Shown here: piece after piece, positions 24,801-32,665 of the stretch
How the letters are laid out: the number at the start of each line of letters is the position of its first letter
Position numbering within the stretch: the first letter of the stretch is position 1
From: an uncultured Haemophilus sp.
GTDB lineage: Bacteria > Pseudomonadota > Gammaproteobacteria > Enterobacterales > Pasteurellaceae
Assembly (NCBI GenBank): GCA_905205995.1
Contig: CAJLFU010000004.1
Coordinates: forward strand, 3,186 to 67,185
Direction of reading: 5' to 3'
Length of the DNA: 64,000 nt
The notes under the pieces: model-generated
Told to the model about the DNA's origin: nothing
Seen by the model: the letters and a program-made list of their open reading frames with translations, nothing else
Databases searched by the model: none
Program-made: the position numbers and the translations under genes

Positions 24801-25100
24801 CCCGTCTTTGCTATAAGTCCCTTCCGTTTTTACAACGTGGATTCGACCGTCTTGAAATTCAGGGTGGTTTAATAGTACGCCAGAATCCATTACGCCAATT
24901 TTCACGCCAGAACCATTAAAGCCAAGGGCATAAGCCGTGGAGGCATTCATTGAGGTCAAGCCCCAGTCTTTGAGGTATTCAGCGCTTTCCCAGCTTTTGG
25001 TATTACCAGCTTGCCCTTGTTCAGAATAAGCGGCTGCATTGGCGGCATACCAGCCAACAAGTAATGCGAGTGCGGTTTTTTGAAGTGTTTGAGGTTTCAT
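21867..25100 (-). CDS. Subtilisin-type serine protease autotransporter
   Basis: A 1077-aa type V secreted protein. Residues 1-24 are a signal peptide (ending ANAAA). The S8 protease domain carries the triad Asp72 (VMDSGV), His154 (DAHGTHVGG) and Ser413 (GGTSMAAPHVSG), with oxyanion Asn314. A beta-helix-like linker follows, including NGAGTLTLTGNNSFTGAITINEGQL. The last about 270 residues form the outer-membrane beta-barrel, ending ELRFSF with a terminal Phe. The layout matches the Pasteurellaceae proteases Ssa1/SspA and AasP, which can cleave surface or released proteins. The triad is intact, so it should be active. A CRP site and the galE promoter lie in the divergent upstream region. Confidence 0.93.
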   Translation of the reverse strand: MKPQTLQKTALALLVGWYAANAAAYSEQGQAGNTKSWESAEYLKDWGLTSMNASTAYALGFNGSGVKIGVMDSGVLLNHPEFQDGRIHVVKTEGTYSKDGMRYPDASVGNGPINKNEPVKNGKRNFDKTDNGIFTKGEAFNIDGAWHKYTNDAHGTHVGGTMAATRDGNEMHGVAFGANLYSANTGGNDNMTYGPNQDYGFFLQGYSALADAGAKVINNSWGSNRRVNSSFAGAQGYKPKYDWRDVPEYGVQYYDVPKAPEPISSPAAHIYLSNLGEAEKAYYQFVTSGEKNFVDAAYEVAKNRKVIQVFTAGNRSMMAESFTRAMLPHFRPDAEKYWVNVTGQVGGEGYPNDSNDDVSDEKAGADIQEFNLAGHSKWWTIAAPSANIYSAYIQLQDNDTYGEPIYKSAGGTSMAAPHVSGALGVILSRYPYMSADQARDVMLTTARQTTLRKGLEGKPLERWETEQGVPSNVWGWGILDLGKAMFGPGQFLGNMKINLNQNDVWSNDISDKAIKARQVEDQAEAATWTTRKAELQALMQNRAGATAEEKAEYQVGLAREVARNERAAQGYVGALTKNGAGTLTLTGNNSFTGAITINEGQLSGLNQSLGSAQQVIVKQGATLEVLPKTEVTKPSENGFVTETLTSTAKTVTATVEKGGRFLLNNGIANVNATFADGSVLVPNKFDEEILPQLQQNPQKAVSVQGTGSFVGAENAVVETPRTYDFFAVKNESNANTLKVTVQKKALSSAATTENEVAIANALDAATNSAAYQSLIWGTKENARQAFARLSYDEDLAAQQHNVLNGLLLRQQLAQPGAVRAQLNAGTQIWTSGTFTHFSTDSLSSHAYNQLVGIDATIDTNKHLGVFVGSTQNSHKIDRTSKDRAVHLGLTAEHRFNVLTPKIGFIQSWGKHEQRAEFAQGVKTHSQTQNVFAELAYTGLKGEHFAIEPYAGVSYMHIKNKGVTKGEVQLKDNNRDLIVTSVGLRPSIPFAIGGVQLNLLGDVAYHSFHKDKAAEGSLVINNQGVANLYGKELKNVVTTGVALQAQFTPAFSVKVGYQGAYNHDTKANNVNAELRFSF

Positions 25101-25201
25101 GTTGTCTTCCTTTATCTTTTCGATTTTCGCAGGCTATTATTCGCCTCATCGAGAGGTGCTTCAATGACCCAAATCAAATTCCTATAGAAAAATGTTTATT
25201 C

Positions 25202-25217
25202 TGTGACAACGATCACA
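25202..25217. promoter_or_regulatory. Candidate CRP-cAMP binding site
   Basis: TGTGA-CAACGA-TCACA is a perfect symmetric match to the CRP core. It lies in the 204-bp gap between the divergent autotransporter and galE. A perfect TATAAT at 25270-25275 upstream of galE puts the site near -72 for that promoter, a class I position. It could instead act on the protease gene. Confidence 0.7.
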
Positions 25218-25304
25218 CCAAAGTGCGGTCAAAAAAGGGGATAAATTTATGTATCGTAGAAATCAATGTTATAATTCACGAACAAAATGATTAAGGAGCG
25301 ACCC

Positions 25305-26321
25305 ATGGCGATTTTAGTAACAGGTGGAGCCGGCTATATCGGTTCACACACCGTAGTGGAATTATTAAATGCAAATAAAGAAGTGGTGGTAGTGGATAAT
25401 TTATGTAATTCCTCCCCAAAATCTTTAGAACGTGTGAAAGAAATTACTGGCAAAGACGTGAAATTTTATGAAGGCGATATTTTAGATCGTGCTTTATTGC
25501 AAAAAATCTTTGCTGAAAACAGCATTCAATCGGTCATCCATTTTGCGGGTTTAAAAGCTGTGGGTGAAAGTGTTCAAAAGCCAGCTGAATACTATATGAA
25601 TAACGTATCAGGCACGATTGTTTTGATTCAAGAAATGAAAAAAGCAGGCGTGTGGAACTTTGTATTTAGTTCATCTGCAACGGTTTATGGTGATCCAGAA
25701 ATTATTCCAATTACGGAAGATTGTAAAGTGGGTGGCACAACCAATCCTTACGGCACATCTAAATACATGGTGGAACAAATTCTAACTGATGTTGCGAAAG
25801 CTGAACCGCAATTTAGTATGACGATCTTACGTTATTTCAACCCAGTGGGCGCTCACGCAAGTGGCTTGATTGGTGAAGATCCAAATGGCATTCCAAATAA
25901 TCTATTGCCTTACATCAGCCAAGTTGCGATCGGTAAATTACCGCAACTTTCGGTATTTGGTAGCGATTATGATACCCATGATGGCACAGGTGTACGTGAT
26001 TATATCCATGTGGTGGATTTAGCGATTGGTCACTTAAAAGCATTAAATCGCCATGAAAATGACGCAGGTTTACACATTTATAACTTAGGTACAGGTACGG
26101 GTTATTCTGTGCTTGATATGGTGAAAGCGTTTGAACAAGCAAACAATATCGAAATTCCGTATCGTCTTGTGGCACGTCGTCCTGGTGATATTGCAACATG
26201 CTATTCCGATCCAAGTCTTGCTGCGAAAGAGTTAAATTGGACAGCTGAACGTGGTCTTGAGCAAATGATGAAAGACACTTGGAATTGGCAAAAAAATAAT
26301 CCGAAAGGATACAGAGATTAA
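25305..26321 (+). CDS. galE: UDP-glucose 4-epimerase
   Basis: 338 aa from the ATG at 25305, which has AAGGAG 6 nt upstream and gives the exact family length. An earlier in-frame ATG (25287) precedes the ribosome site and is not used. It is an extended short-chain dehydrogenase: NAD-binding GGAGYIGS at residues 7-14, the Ser in SSSATVYGD and the catalytic YGTSK (Tyr-xxx-Lys). It interconverts UDP-glucose and UDP-galactose and supplies galactose for lipooligosaccharide in Haemophilus. The order galE-ampG-adk is the H. influenzae order in reverse. Confidence 0.97.
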   Translation: MAILVTGGAGYIGSHTVVELLNANKEVVVVDNLCNSSPKSLERVKEITGKDVKFYEGDILDRALLQKIFAENSIQSVIHFAGLKAVGESVQKPAEYYMNNVSGTIVLIQEMKKAGVWNFVFSSSATVYGDPEIIPITEDCKVGGTTNPYGTSKYMVEQILTDVAKAEPQFSMTILRYFNPVGAHASGLIGEDPNGIPNNLLPYISQVAIGKLPQLSVFGSDYDTHDGTGVRDYIHVVDLAIGHLKALNRHENDAGLHIYNLGTGTGYSVLDMVKAFEQANNIEIPYRLVARRPGDIATCYSDPSLAAKELNWTAERGLEQMMKDTWNWQKNNPKGYRD

Positions 26322-26401
26322 TCTCATCATTGTTGGGCGGAGCATCATTCCGCCCTTACTATTTTAATCAGATAAAACACGCTCAAAAATAACCGCACTT
26401 T

Positions 26402-27676
26402 ATGTCAGAACAATCCCTTTCTAGTCAAATATTTACCCGTAAAATGCTGATCTGTGTTTTCACTGGATTTAGCTCAGGTTTACCACTTTTCGTGTTGTCG
26501 CAAATGTTGCCAGTGTGGCTGACAGATAAAGGGCTTTCCGTTGAATTAATTGGTGCATTGACAGGGGTGATGGTGCCATATGGTTTGAAATTTTTATGGG
26601 CACCGTTATTAGACCGCTATTTCCCACATTTTTTAGGGCGTCGTCGTAGTTGGTTATTGATTTCTCAAGTGATTTTGCTGATTTCCCTTTATGCAATTAG
26701 TCAGTTTGATCCAGTGGCACAGTTGGGAACAGTGGCTAAACTTGCGACATTTATTGCCTTTGTATCTGCGACACAAGATATTGTTCTTGATGCTTATCGC
26801 CGTGAAATTTTGACCGATAATGAATTAGGATTGGGAAACACCATCCATATCAATGCTTATCGTGTTGCAGGTTTAATTCCTGGAGGGCTGTCGCTTTATT
26901 TAGCGACGATTCATCCATGGGAAACCGTCTTTTTACGGACCGCACTTTGTATGCTAGCGGGCATATTTATGACGCTCTTTTTAGCGAAAGAACCAAACAT
27001 TGCACAGGTCGATCGTGATCAACCTTTCTATATGGTGTTTTGGATACCCTTGAGAGAGTTCTTCCAACGTAAAGGCATCACGCAAGCCATCGGTTTTTTA
27101 CTCTTTTTGTTCTTGTATAAATTTGGTGATTCGTTTGCTACTACGTTACAAACTAAATTCGTCTATGACATGGGCTTTGAAAAAGAGCATATTGCGTTGG
27201 TGGTAAAAAGTACCTCTCTTTGGGCAAGTATATCTGCCGGTCTCGTGGGTGGTGTGATTATGTTACGCCTTGGCATTAACCGCGCATTATGGGTATTTGG
27301 TTTTATCCAATTGATTACTATTGGTGGATTTATTTGGTTAGCTGCATTTGGGCATTTTGACCATATCGGTGCAGCAGAACTTTGGAAATTAGGTTTCGTG
27401 ATTGCGGGTGAATATATCGGTGTTGGTCTTGGTACCGCCGCCTTTGTCGCCTTTATGGCTCGCGAAACGAATCCGCTTTATACAGCCACTCAATTAGCTT
27501 TATTTACCAGCCTTTCTGCTTTACCAAGTAAAGGGCTTGGTATGTTATCGGGTTACTTGGTTAAAGCAGTGGGCTACTATCATTTTTTCTGGATTTGTTT
27601 ATTCCTCGCTATCCCAGGAATGATTTGTTTATTCTGGGTGGCACCATGGAATGAAAAAGGAAATAAAAAAGCTTAA
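26402..27676 (+). CDS. ampG: AmpG, muropeptide permease (MFS)
   Basis: A 424-aa major facilitator with 12-14 helices. AmpG features are FTGFSSGLPLFVLSQMLPVWL, YGLKFLWAPLLDRY with the conserved Asp, and the loop LGRRRSWL. It brings anhydromuropeptides from the periplasm into the cytoplasm for recycling. AmpD, which acts next, is encoded in the same window at 51787. The start has no good ribosome site: ACCGCACTT, an uptake signal, lies 2 nt upstream of the ATG. Either translation is weak or a start a few codons downstream is used. Confidence 0.88.
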   Translation: MSEQSLSSQIFTRKMLICVFTGFSSGLPLFVLSQMLPVWLTDKGLSVELIGALTGVMVPYGLKFLWAPLLDRYFPHFLGRRRSWLLISQVILLISLYAISQFDPVAQLGTVAKLATFIAFVSATQDIVLDAYRREILTDNELGLGNTIHINAYRVAGLIPGGLSLYLATIHPWETVFLRTALCMLAGIFMTLFLAKEPNIAQVDRDQPFYMVFWIPLREFFQRKGITQAIGFLLFLFLYKFGDSFATTLQTKFVYDMGFEKEHIALVVKSTSLWASISAGLVGGVIMLRLGINRALWVFGFIQLITIGGFIWLAAFGHFDHIGAAELWKLGFVIAGEYIGVGLGTAAFVAFMARETNPLYTATQLALFTSLSALPSKGLGMLSGYLVKAVGYYHFFWICLFLAIPGMICLFWVAPWNEKGNKKA

Positions 27677-27774
27677 AATAAAATAAAGTGCGGTCAAAAT
27701 TTACAGCAAAATCATTTGACCAAACAAGGCTTTAACGGTATTTTAAACGGGTCTATTATTTATTGGAGATTTGT

Positions 27775-28419
27775 ATGAAAATTATTCTTTTAGGTGCACC
27801 TGGTGCAGGAAAAGGCACACAAGCACAATTTATTATGAACAAGTTTGGTATCCCACAAATTTCAACAGGGGATATGTTCCGTGCAGCGATCAAAGCGGGG
27901 ACAGAATTAGGCAAACAAGCAAAAGCATTAATGGATGAAGGTAAATTAGTACCGGATGAATTAACCGTGGCGTTAGTAAAAGATCGTATTTCTCAACCAG
28001 ATTGTGCAAATGGTTTCTTATTAGATGGTTTCCCACGTACGATTCCACAAGCGGATGCATTAAAAGAGTCAGGCGTGAAAATTGACTACGTTTTAGAGTT
28101 TGATGTACCAGATGAAGTGATCGTTGAACGTATGAGTGGTCGTCGTGTACACCAAGCATCTGGTCGTTCTTATCACATCGTTTACAACCCACCAAAAGTG
28201 GAAGGTAAAGACGATGTGACGGGTGAAGATTTAATTATCCGTGCAGATGATAAACCAGAAACCGTGTTAGATCGTTTAGCGGTTTACCACAAACAAACCA
28301 GCCCATTGATTGATTATTACCAAGCTGAAGCAAAAGCAGGTAATACAAAATATTTCCGTTTAGATGGTACTCAAAAAGTGGAAGCTGTAAGCCAAGAATT
28401 AGATAAAATCTTAGGCTAA
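27775..28419 (+). CDS. adk: Adenylate kinase
   Basis: 214 aa from the ATG at 27775 (GGAG upstream); a TTG four codons earlier is not needed. The P-loop is GAPGAGKGTQ (residues 7-16), followed by the AMP-binding STGDMFR and the signature FLLDGFPRTIPQ. The LID carries GRRVHQASGRSYH without zinc cysteines, as in gamma-proteobacteria. It balances ATP, ADP and AMP. An uptake-signal hairpin terminator follows immediately. Confidence 0.98.
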   Translation: MKIILLGAPGAGKGTQAQFIMNKFGIPQISTGDMFRAAIKAGTELGKQAKALMDEGKLVPDELTVALVKDRISQPDCANGFLLDGFPRTIPQADALKESGVKIDYVLEFDVPDEVIVERMSGRRVHQASGRSYHIVYNPPKVEGKDDVTGEDLIIRADDKPETVLDRLAVYHKQTSPLIDYYQAEAKAGNTKYFRLDGTQKVEAVSQELDKILG

Positions 28420-28435
28420 AAAAGATTGAAAACTG

Positions 28436-28470
28436 ACCGCACTTTGAAGAGAAAAGTGCGGTTAATTTTT
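28436..28470 (+). terminator. Terminator made of an inverted uptake-signal pair after adk
   Basis: ACCGCACTTT (28436-28445) and AAAGTGCGGT (28453-28462) form a perfect 10-bp stem with a 7-nt loop, followed by TAATTTTT. Confidence 0.9.
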
Positions 28471-28516
28471 CAAAAGGATTTTGAGATCGTAAATTGAGAT
28501 CGCATCTGGGGACGTT

Positions 28517-30541
28517 ATGAGCAAGAAAAAAACAATAACATTGACGATTTCGGCTATCGCAGTGGCACTTGGGATCGGCGCACAATTTTATACCAATCAC
28601 AAAATTGATCAGGTATTAAAAAATTTCCCTTACTCTTTGGATAATCAAGCAACATTGAATGTGACGCAAACCGCGAAAAACTTTTTTATTCGTGAGTTGA
28701 TCTTTAGTGTAAAAGATAGCGATGCGAAAAGCACAAATGTGATTTCAACTAAGCTCACCGCGTTACCTTTCTTTATTACGGCTGAGTCACAGTTATCCGA
28801 TCAATTAGTTCGTCAATTAAATAAAACATTAAATATCACGATTGATAAAAACACGATTAATAGTAAATTTTCGCCAGTAGGAGATTATTTACAGTCTGAT
28901 ATTTTGACGGAATTCCGTGATTTTGCGAATAAGTCCCAAAACCTTTCTATCAGTCTTAATTTCTTAAAAAATAAAGAAGTTGAGCTAAAAACAACTTTAA
29001 GTGGTTTTAATTACGATAAAGACACTAAACTGGAACAAATTGAAGGTGAAGCTCGTCTAGTGCCTGTCGGTGCAAATCAGTATGACCTATCAAGTATAGA
29101 ATTAACTTCGAAAAATGCCGAATTAGCGTTGTTAAATGGTGAAAATACACATATTTATCTTAAAAATGCGACTTATCATTTTGACGTAAAACCAGGCGAG
29201 GCAGATAAACGTGATTTGAGCACAAAATTCAGCAGTGATATTTTGCGCATAGCCAATAAAAGCCGCACAACAGAAGAAAGTCAAGCAACAGCAGGTGGTT
29301 TAAATTTATTAGTTAAGCAAAACGGCGTACCAAGTTCGATCAATTTTCATCATGAATTTAAAAAATTAAGTGATGGTTCATTAAGCATTAAAGATGGCAT
29401 CAATTTGTTAACAAAAATTTTTACACAAAACGAGCGTTTTGATAGTTCGTTATCTGTGCTTTCTGTTAATGTCCCTAAAAATAATCAACCTTACTTTAAC
29501 TTACAAAATGCAGGTCTTGAACTTAAGTTGGCGAATACGGATTTAACTAAAGCCAATGTGGATTTTAAACTGAATGTTGAAAGTGTGAAGCAAACGCCTG
29601 CCGATGAAGACCGTAAATGGGAAGCCAAAGGTAGTAAGGTTAATATTCAGTTAGATGATTACAATGTGGCAAATGAACTGGCTTTTGTACCATTTTTATT
29701 AGATACCATTGCAGAGAAAGAAGTGCCGTCAAAAGACAATAAAGATTTCTTAAATGCCAAAGATAAATGGGTAAAAGAATTTAGTGGTAAAACCAATATT
29801 GAAGCCGCATTAAAATCATTTAATATGGCCGATTTAGTGCTTGGTGACGTATCAGCCAGTGATAAGACGGAAACTTTAGACAATGATCAATATAATGAAC
29901 ATATCACATTGTCTGCGAATAAAGCTAGTTATCCAAGTGCAGGCTTTCAATTTGAAAAACTAGCGGTTGATGCACCATTTAAAATTAATCATAGCAAAGC
30001 GCATTTATCAGCAAGATTTTGCTCAGCACCTTTTTATGGTGCATTGTGTAACACGCATTTAACGTCAGCCACATTTGAGAAATACATTAAAAACTCATGG
30101 AAAGAGCTTGATTTAATTATTGATAATGCAACGTTAAATTTTAATTTAAATACTTATCCTGAAACCACTGCTTATCCAGTTAAATTGGAAGTCAGTGGTA
30201 TTGTGCCTCAAGTGCCAGAAGATGATTCATCGGATATGATTCCTGATAATATTGAAGGCACATTTAATCTGACATTAAGTAAAATGTTGTTTGATGACCA
30301 AAATGAAAAAGCCTTAGCAATTAAGGAAAACTCATACTTTTGGCAATATTTAAGTAGCTTTGTGAAACATGATGGAAAACTTCACCGAGAATTTGTGGAA
30401 GAAGGTGATAACTATGTTTCTAGAGTGGAAAAAACGGAAAATGGCTATTTAATTAATGGTCGTACCTTTGAAGATCTTCGTCAAGAAAGCATGATGGAAA
30501 CTGACGAGGAGGAAGAAGGAAAGCCTGCCGCAACTGACTAG
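28517..30541 (+). CDS. YdgA-like protein (DUF945 family)
   Basis: A 674-aa protein with one N-terminal membrane anchor or uncleaved signal (residues 7-27), then a long exported domain rich in beta strands and Asn, Lys and Ser. It starts KKKTITLTISAIAVALGIGAQFYTNHKID, like YdgA, a large conserved inner-membrane-anchored protein of unknown job. At 674 aa it is longer than the E. coli protein (about 500 aa), the extra length being in the central repetitive-looking part. The C-terminus is acidic (METDEEEEGK). It is flanked by two uptake-signal terminators, so it is a single-gene unit. Family assignment is moderate. Confidence 0.65.
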   Translation: MSKKKTITLTISAIAVALGIGAQFYTNHKIDQVLKNFPYSLDNQATLNVTQTAKNFFIRELIFSVKDSDAKSTNVISTKLTALPFFITAESQLSDQLVRQLNKTLNITIDKNTINSKFSPVGDYLQSDILTEFRDFANKSQNLSISLNFLKNKEVELKTTLSGFNYDKDTKLEQIEGEARLVPVGANQYDLSSIELTSKNAELALLNGENTHIYLKNATYHFDVKPGEADKRDLSTKFSSDILRIANKSRTTEESQATAGGLNLLVKQNGVPSSINFHHEFKKLSDGSLSIKDGINLLTKIFTQNERFDSSLSVLSVNVPKNNQPYFNLQNAGLELKLANTDLTKANVDFKLNVESVKQTPADEDRKWEAKGSKVNIQLDDYNVANELAFVPFLLDTIAEKEVPSKDNKDFLNAKDKWVKEFSGKTNIEAALKSFNMADLVLGDVSASDKTETLDNDQYNEHITLSANKASYPSAGFQFEKLAVDAPFKINHSKAHLSARFCSAPFYGALCNTHLTSATFEKYIKNSWKELDLIIDNATLNFNLNTYPETTAYPVKLEVSGIVPQVPEDDSSDMIPDNIEGTFNLTLSKMLFDDQNEKALAIKENSYFWQYLSSFVKHDGKLHREFVEEGDNYVSRVEKTENGYLINGRTFEDLRQESMMETDEEEEGKPAATD

Positions 30542-30560
30542 TTGAAAGGATGACATAAAA

Positions 30561-30597
30561 AATGACCGCACTTGAAATTCAATGTGCGGTCATTTTT
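30561..30597. terminator. Bidirectional terminator between ydgA-like gene and lipA
   Basis: AATGACCGCAC (30561-30571) and GTGCGGTCATT (30584-30594) pair over 11 bp. One arm is an exact uptake signal; the other has a substitution. Poly-A and poly-T flank the stem, which suits the convergent genes on both sides. Confidence 0.88.
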
Positions 30598-30611
30598 TTA
30601 GCTGTTTTGGA

Positions 30612-31574
30612 TTACTTCACTAATCCACCACTTGCTTGTAAATCGGCATGGTAGGAGGAGCGAACAAATGGGCCACAAGCCGCGTGTTCAAAGCCCATTG
30701 CGTTGGCTTTATCACGGAACTCATCAAACTCGGCTGGAGGCACATAGCGAGCAACCGGTAAGTGATGGCGACTTGGTTGGAGATATTGGCCAAGTGTAAG
30801 CATGGTGACACCATTTGCACGTAAGTCTTCCATCACTTCAAGAATTTCTTCATTGGTTTCACCCAATCCAACCATTAGGCCTGATTTAGTTGGAATGTTT
30901 GGGAACATTTCTTTGAAATCATGAAGTAATTTCAAAGACCATTGATAATCGGCACCTGGACGAATTTCTTTATATAAGCGTGGCACATTTTCCAAGTTGT
31001 GGTTGAATACATCTGGTGGATTGTCTTTTAATTTTTCTAAGGCCTGAGTAATACGACCACGGAAATCAGGCACTAAAATCTCAATTTTAATACCGGGATT
31101 TAATGCACGTACTTCTTTTACACATTCAGCAAAATGACCTGCACCACGATCAGGTAAATCATCGCGGTCAACAGAGGTAATCACCACATATTTCAACTTC
31201 ATATCTTGGATGGTTTCAGCTAATTTACGTGGTTCATCCGGATCTGGCGGTAAGGGTTTGCCATGTGCAACGTCACAGAAAGGGCAGCGACGAGTACAAA
31301 TTGCGCCTAGAATCATAAAGGTTGCAGTGCCATGGTTAAAGCACTCGTGTAAATTGGGACAAGACGCTTCTTCACATACAGAATGTAGGCCATGACGACG
31401 CATCCCGTTTTTAATCGTTTCGATCTTTAATGAGCTAGACGGCAATTTGATCTTCATCCATTCCGGCTTTTTCAATAATTCTTGGTTAGGATCGATATTT
31501 TTAACAGGGATAATTGATGTTTTGGCAGCATCGCGGTATTTCACACCGCGTTCCATTTTAAAAGGCGTTGACAT
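30612..31574 (-). CDS. lipA: Lipoyl synthase
   Basis: A 320-aa radical-SAM enzyme that inserts two sulfurs into octanoyl groups on lipoyl domains. The auxiliary cluster cysteines are in CEEASCPNLHEC, and the radical-SAM cluster is in CTRRCPFCDVAHG. The C-terminal arginine-serine motif FVRSSYHA is also present. Length is typical. It works directly after LipB, encoded just upstream, but a hairpin lies between the two genes and only 15-20 nt before the lipA start, with AGGAAAG as ribosome site. Confidence 0.98.
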   Translation of the reverse strand: MSTPFKMERGVKYRDAAKTSIIPVKNIDPNQELLKKPEWMKIKLPSSSLKIETIKNGMRRHGLHSVCEEASCPNLHECFNHGTATFMILGAICTRRCPFCDVAHGKPLPPDPDEPRKLAETIQDMKLKYVVITSVDRDDLPDRGAGHFAECVKEVRALNPGIKIEILVPDFRGRITQALEKLKDNPPDVFNHNLENVPRLYKEIRPGADYQWSLKLLHDFKEMFPNIPTKSGLMVGLGETNEEILEVMEDLRANGVTMLTLGQYLQPSRHHLPVARYVPPAEFDEFRDKANAMGFEHAACGPFVRSSYHADLQASGGLVK

Positions 31575-31590
31575 TGTTCTTTCCTAAAGA

Positions 31591-31614
31591 AAAATGCCTG
31601 ATTCAGGCATTTTT
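31591..31614 (-). terminator. Hairpin between lipB and lipA
   Basis: AAAATGCCTGA (31591-31601) and TCAGGCATTTT pair over about 11 bp with almost no loop beyond the palindrome centre, and T residues follow on the minus strand. It lies between the lipB stop and the lipA ribosome site, so lipA may be expressed mainly by read-through or from a promoter within lipB. Confidence 0.6.
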
Positions 31615-31636
31615 AAATGTGTTATAAAAGTGAATG

Positions 31637-32278
31637 TTATAAATTTGTAACATTATAGCCCAAAAGTTCGGCAAAGTGTTTAATTAATTTGGGGGAAACC
31701 TTGTCAAGTGTCGCCTCTTCTTTACCAATAAAGTCAGCAAACTGACACATTTCAAGCCCTGCATAGCCACAAGGATTAATGTAATGGAAAGGGTTGAGAT
31801 CCATATTGATATTAAATGCCAAACCGTGGAAAGAACAGCCTTTACGGATACGTAAGCCTAATGAACAGATTTTTTTGCCGTCAATATATACGCCTGGTGC
31901 ATCAGGTTTTGGATAACCTTCAATGCCATAGTCTGCGAGGGTTTTCACGACAGATTGTTCAAGTGCGGTCACTAATTGACGGATATTTAAATGTTCATGA
32001 CGTTTAATATCAATGAGCACATACATGACCTGCTGACCAGGGCCATGATAAGTAATTTGACCGCCGCGATCTGATTGAACAACAGGTATATTACTACTTT
32101 GTAATAAGTGCTCTGGTTTGCCTGCTTGGCCTTGTGTGAAAACAGGATGATGCTCGACAAGCCAAATTTCATCAGTCGTTTCTGCATTTCGATTATCGGT
32201 AAATTCCTGCATTTTGTGCCAGATCTCTTGATAATCTTGTAATCCTAATTGACGGACAATTAAATCTGTTTTGTTCAT
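31637..32278 (-). CDS. lipB: Octanoyltransferase
   Basis: 213 aa from the ATG at 32278, one base after the stop of the upstream ybeD gene. It transfers octanoate from acyl carrier protein to lipoyl domains. Motifs are QGQAGKPEHLL, DRGGQITYHGPGQQVMY and GKKICSLGLRIRKGCSFHGLAFN. The catalytic Lys is in the KICSLG stretch, and the acyl-accepting Cys is in NPCGYAGLEMCQ. An earlier start 12 codons upstream would overlap ybeD and is less likely. Confidence 0.96.
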   Translation of the reverse strand: MNKTDLIVRQLGLQDYQEIWHKMQEFTDNRNAETTDEIWLVEHHPVFTQGQAGKPEHLLQSSNIPVVQSDRGGQITYHGPGQQVMYVLIDIKRHEHLNIRQLVTALEQSVVKTLADYGIEGYPKPDAPGVYIDGKKICSLGLRIRKGCSFHGLAFNINMDLNPFHYINPCGYAGLEMCQFADFIGKEEATLDKVSPKLIKHFAELLGYNVTNL

Positions 32279-32279
32279 C

Positions 32280-32558
32280 TTAGATAACCATTTTGACACC
32301 TTCAACTTTAGCAAGCTCTTTGTAAAGTGTTTCTACTTGCTCAAAGTTTTGTGCCACGATATCAATTGAAACAGAATTATAGGTTCCTTTGCTACTGAGT
32401 TTTTCCTTTGGAATATAATCACCCGGTAAATATTTTTGTATCACCGCAACGATGTCTTGCGCTAAGTTCTCACGGTTAACACCAGCGACTTTAAATGTCA
32501 TTGCAGCAGGGAATTCCATTACTTCTTTCAGTTTTTCATAATCATTTTCGGTTGTCAT
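32280..32558 (-). CDS. ybeD: YbeD, UPF0250/DUF493 protein
   Basis: 92 aa with the family pattern MEFPAAMTFKVAGVNRENLAQDIVAVIQKY and KGTYNSVSIDIVA. It is a small ACT-like alpha/beta fold found next to lipB and dacA in many gamma-proteobacteria; a role near lipoate regulation has been proposed but is not settled. It follows dacA and is tightly joined to lipB (1-nt gap). Confidence 0.93.
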   Translation of the reverse strand: MTTENDYEKLKEVMEFPAAMTFKVAGVNRENLAQDIVAVIQKYLPGDYIPKEKLSSKGTYNSVSIDIVAQNFEQVETLYKELAKVEGVKMVI

Positions 32559-32665
32559 GTTGCATCCTTATTTAAGATTAAGGTGCGCGAATCAGTTAAA
32601 TTCACACACTTTACGAATTTATTGATGTGATATAAATGGGGAAGTGCGGTTAATTTTCAAGGCGT

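Noticed and set aside
28436..28462. Small RNA gene or CRISPR-like element at inverted uptake signals
   Set aside because: The structure is fully explained by a pair of Haemophilus uptake signals forming a terminator after adk.
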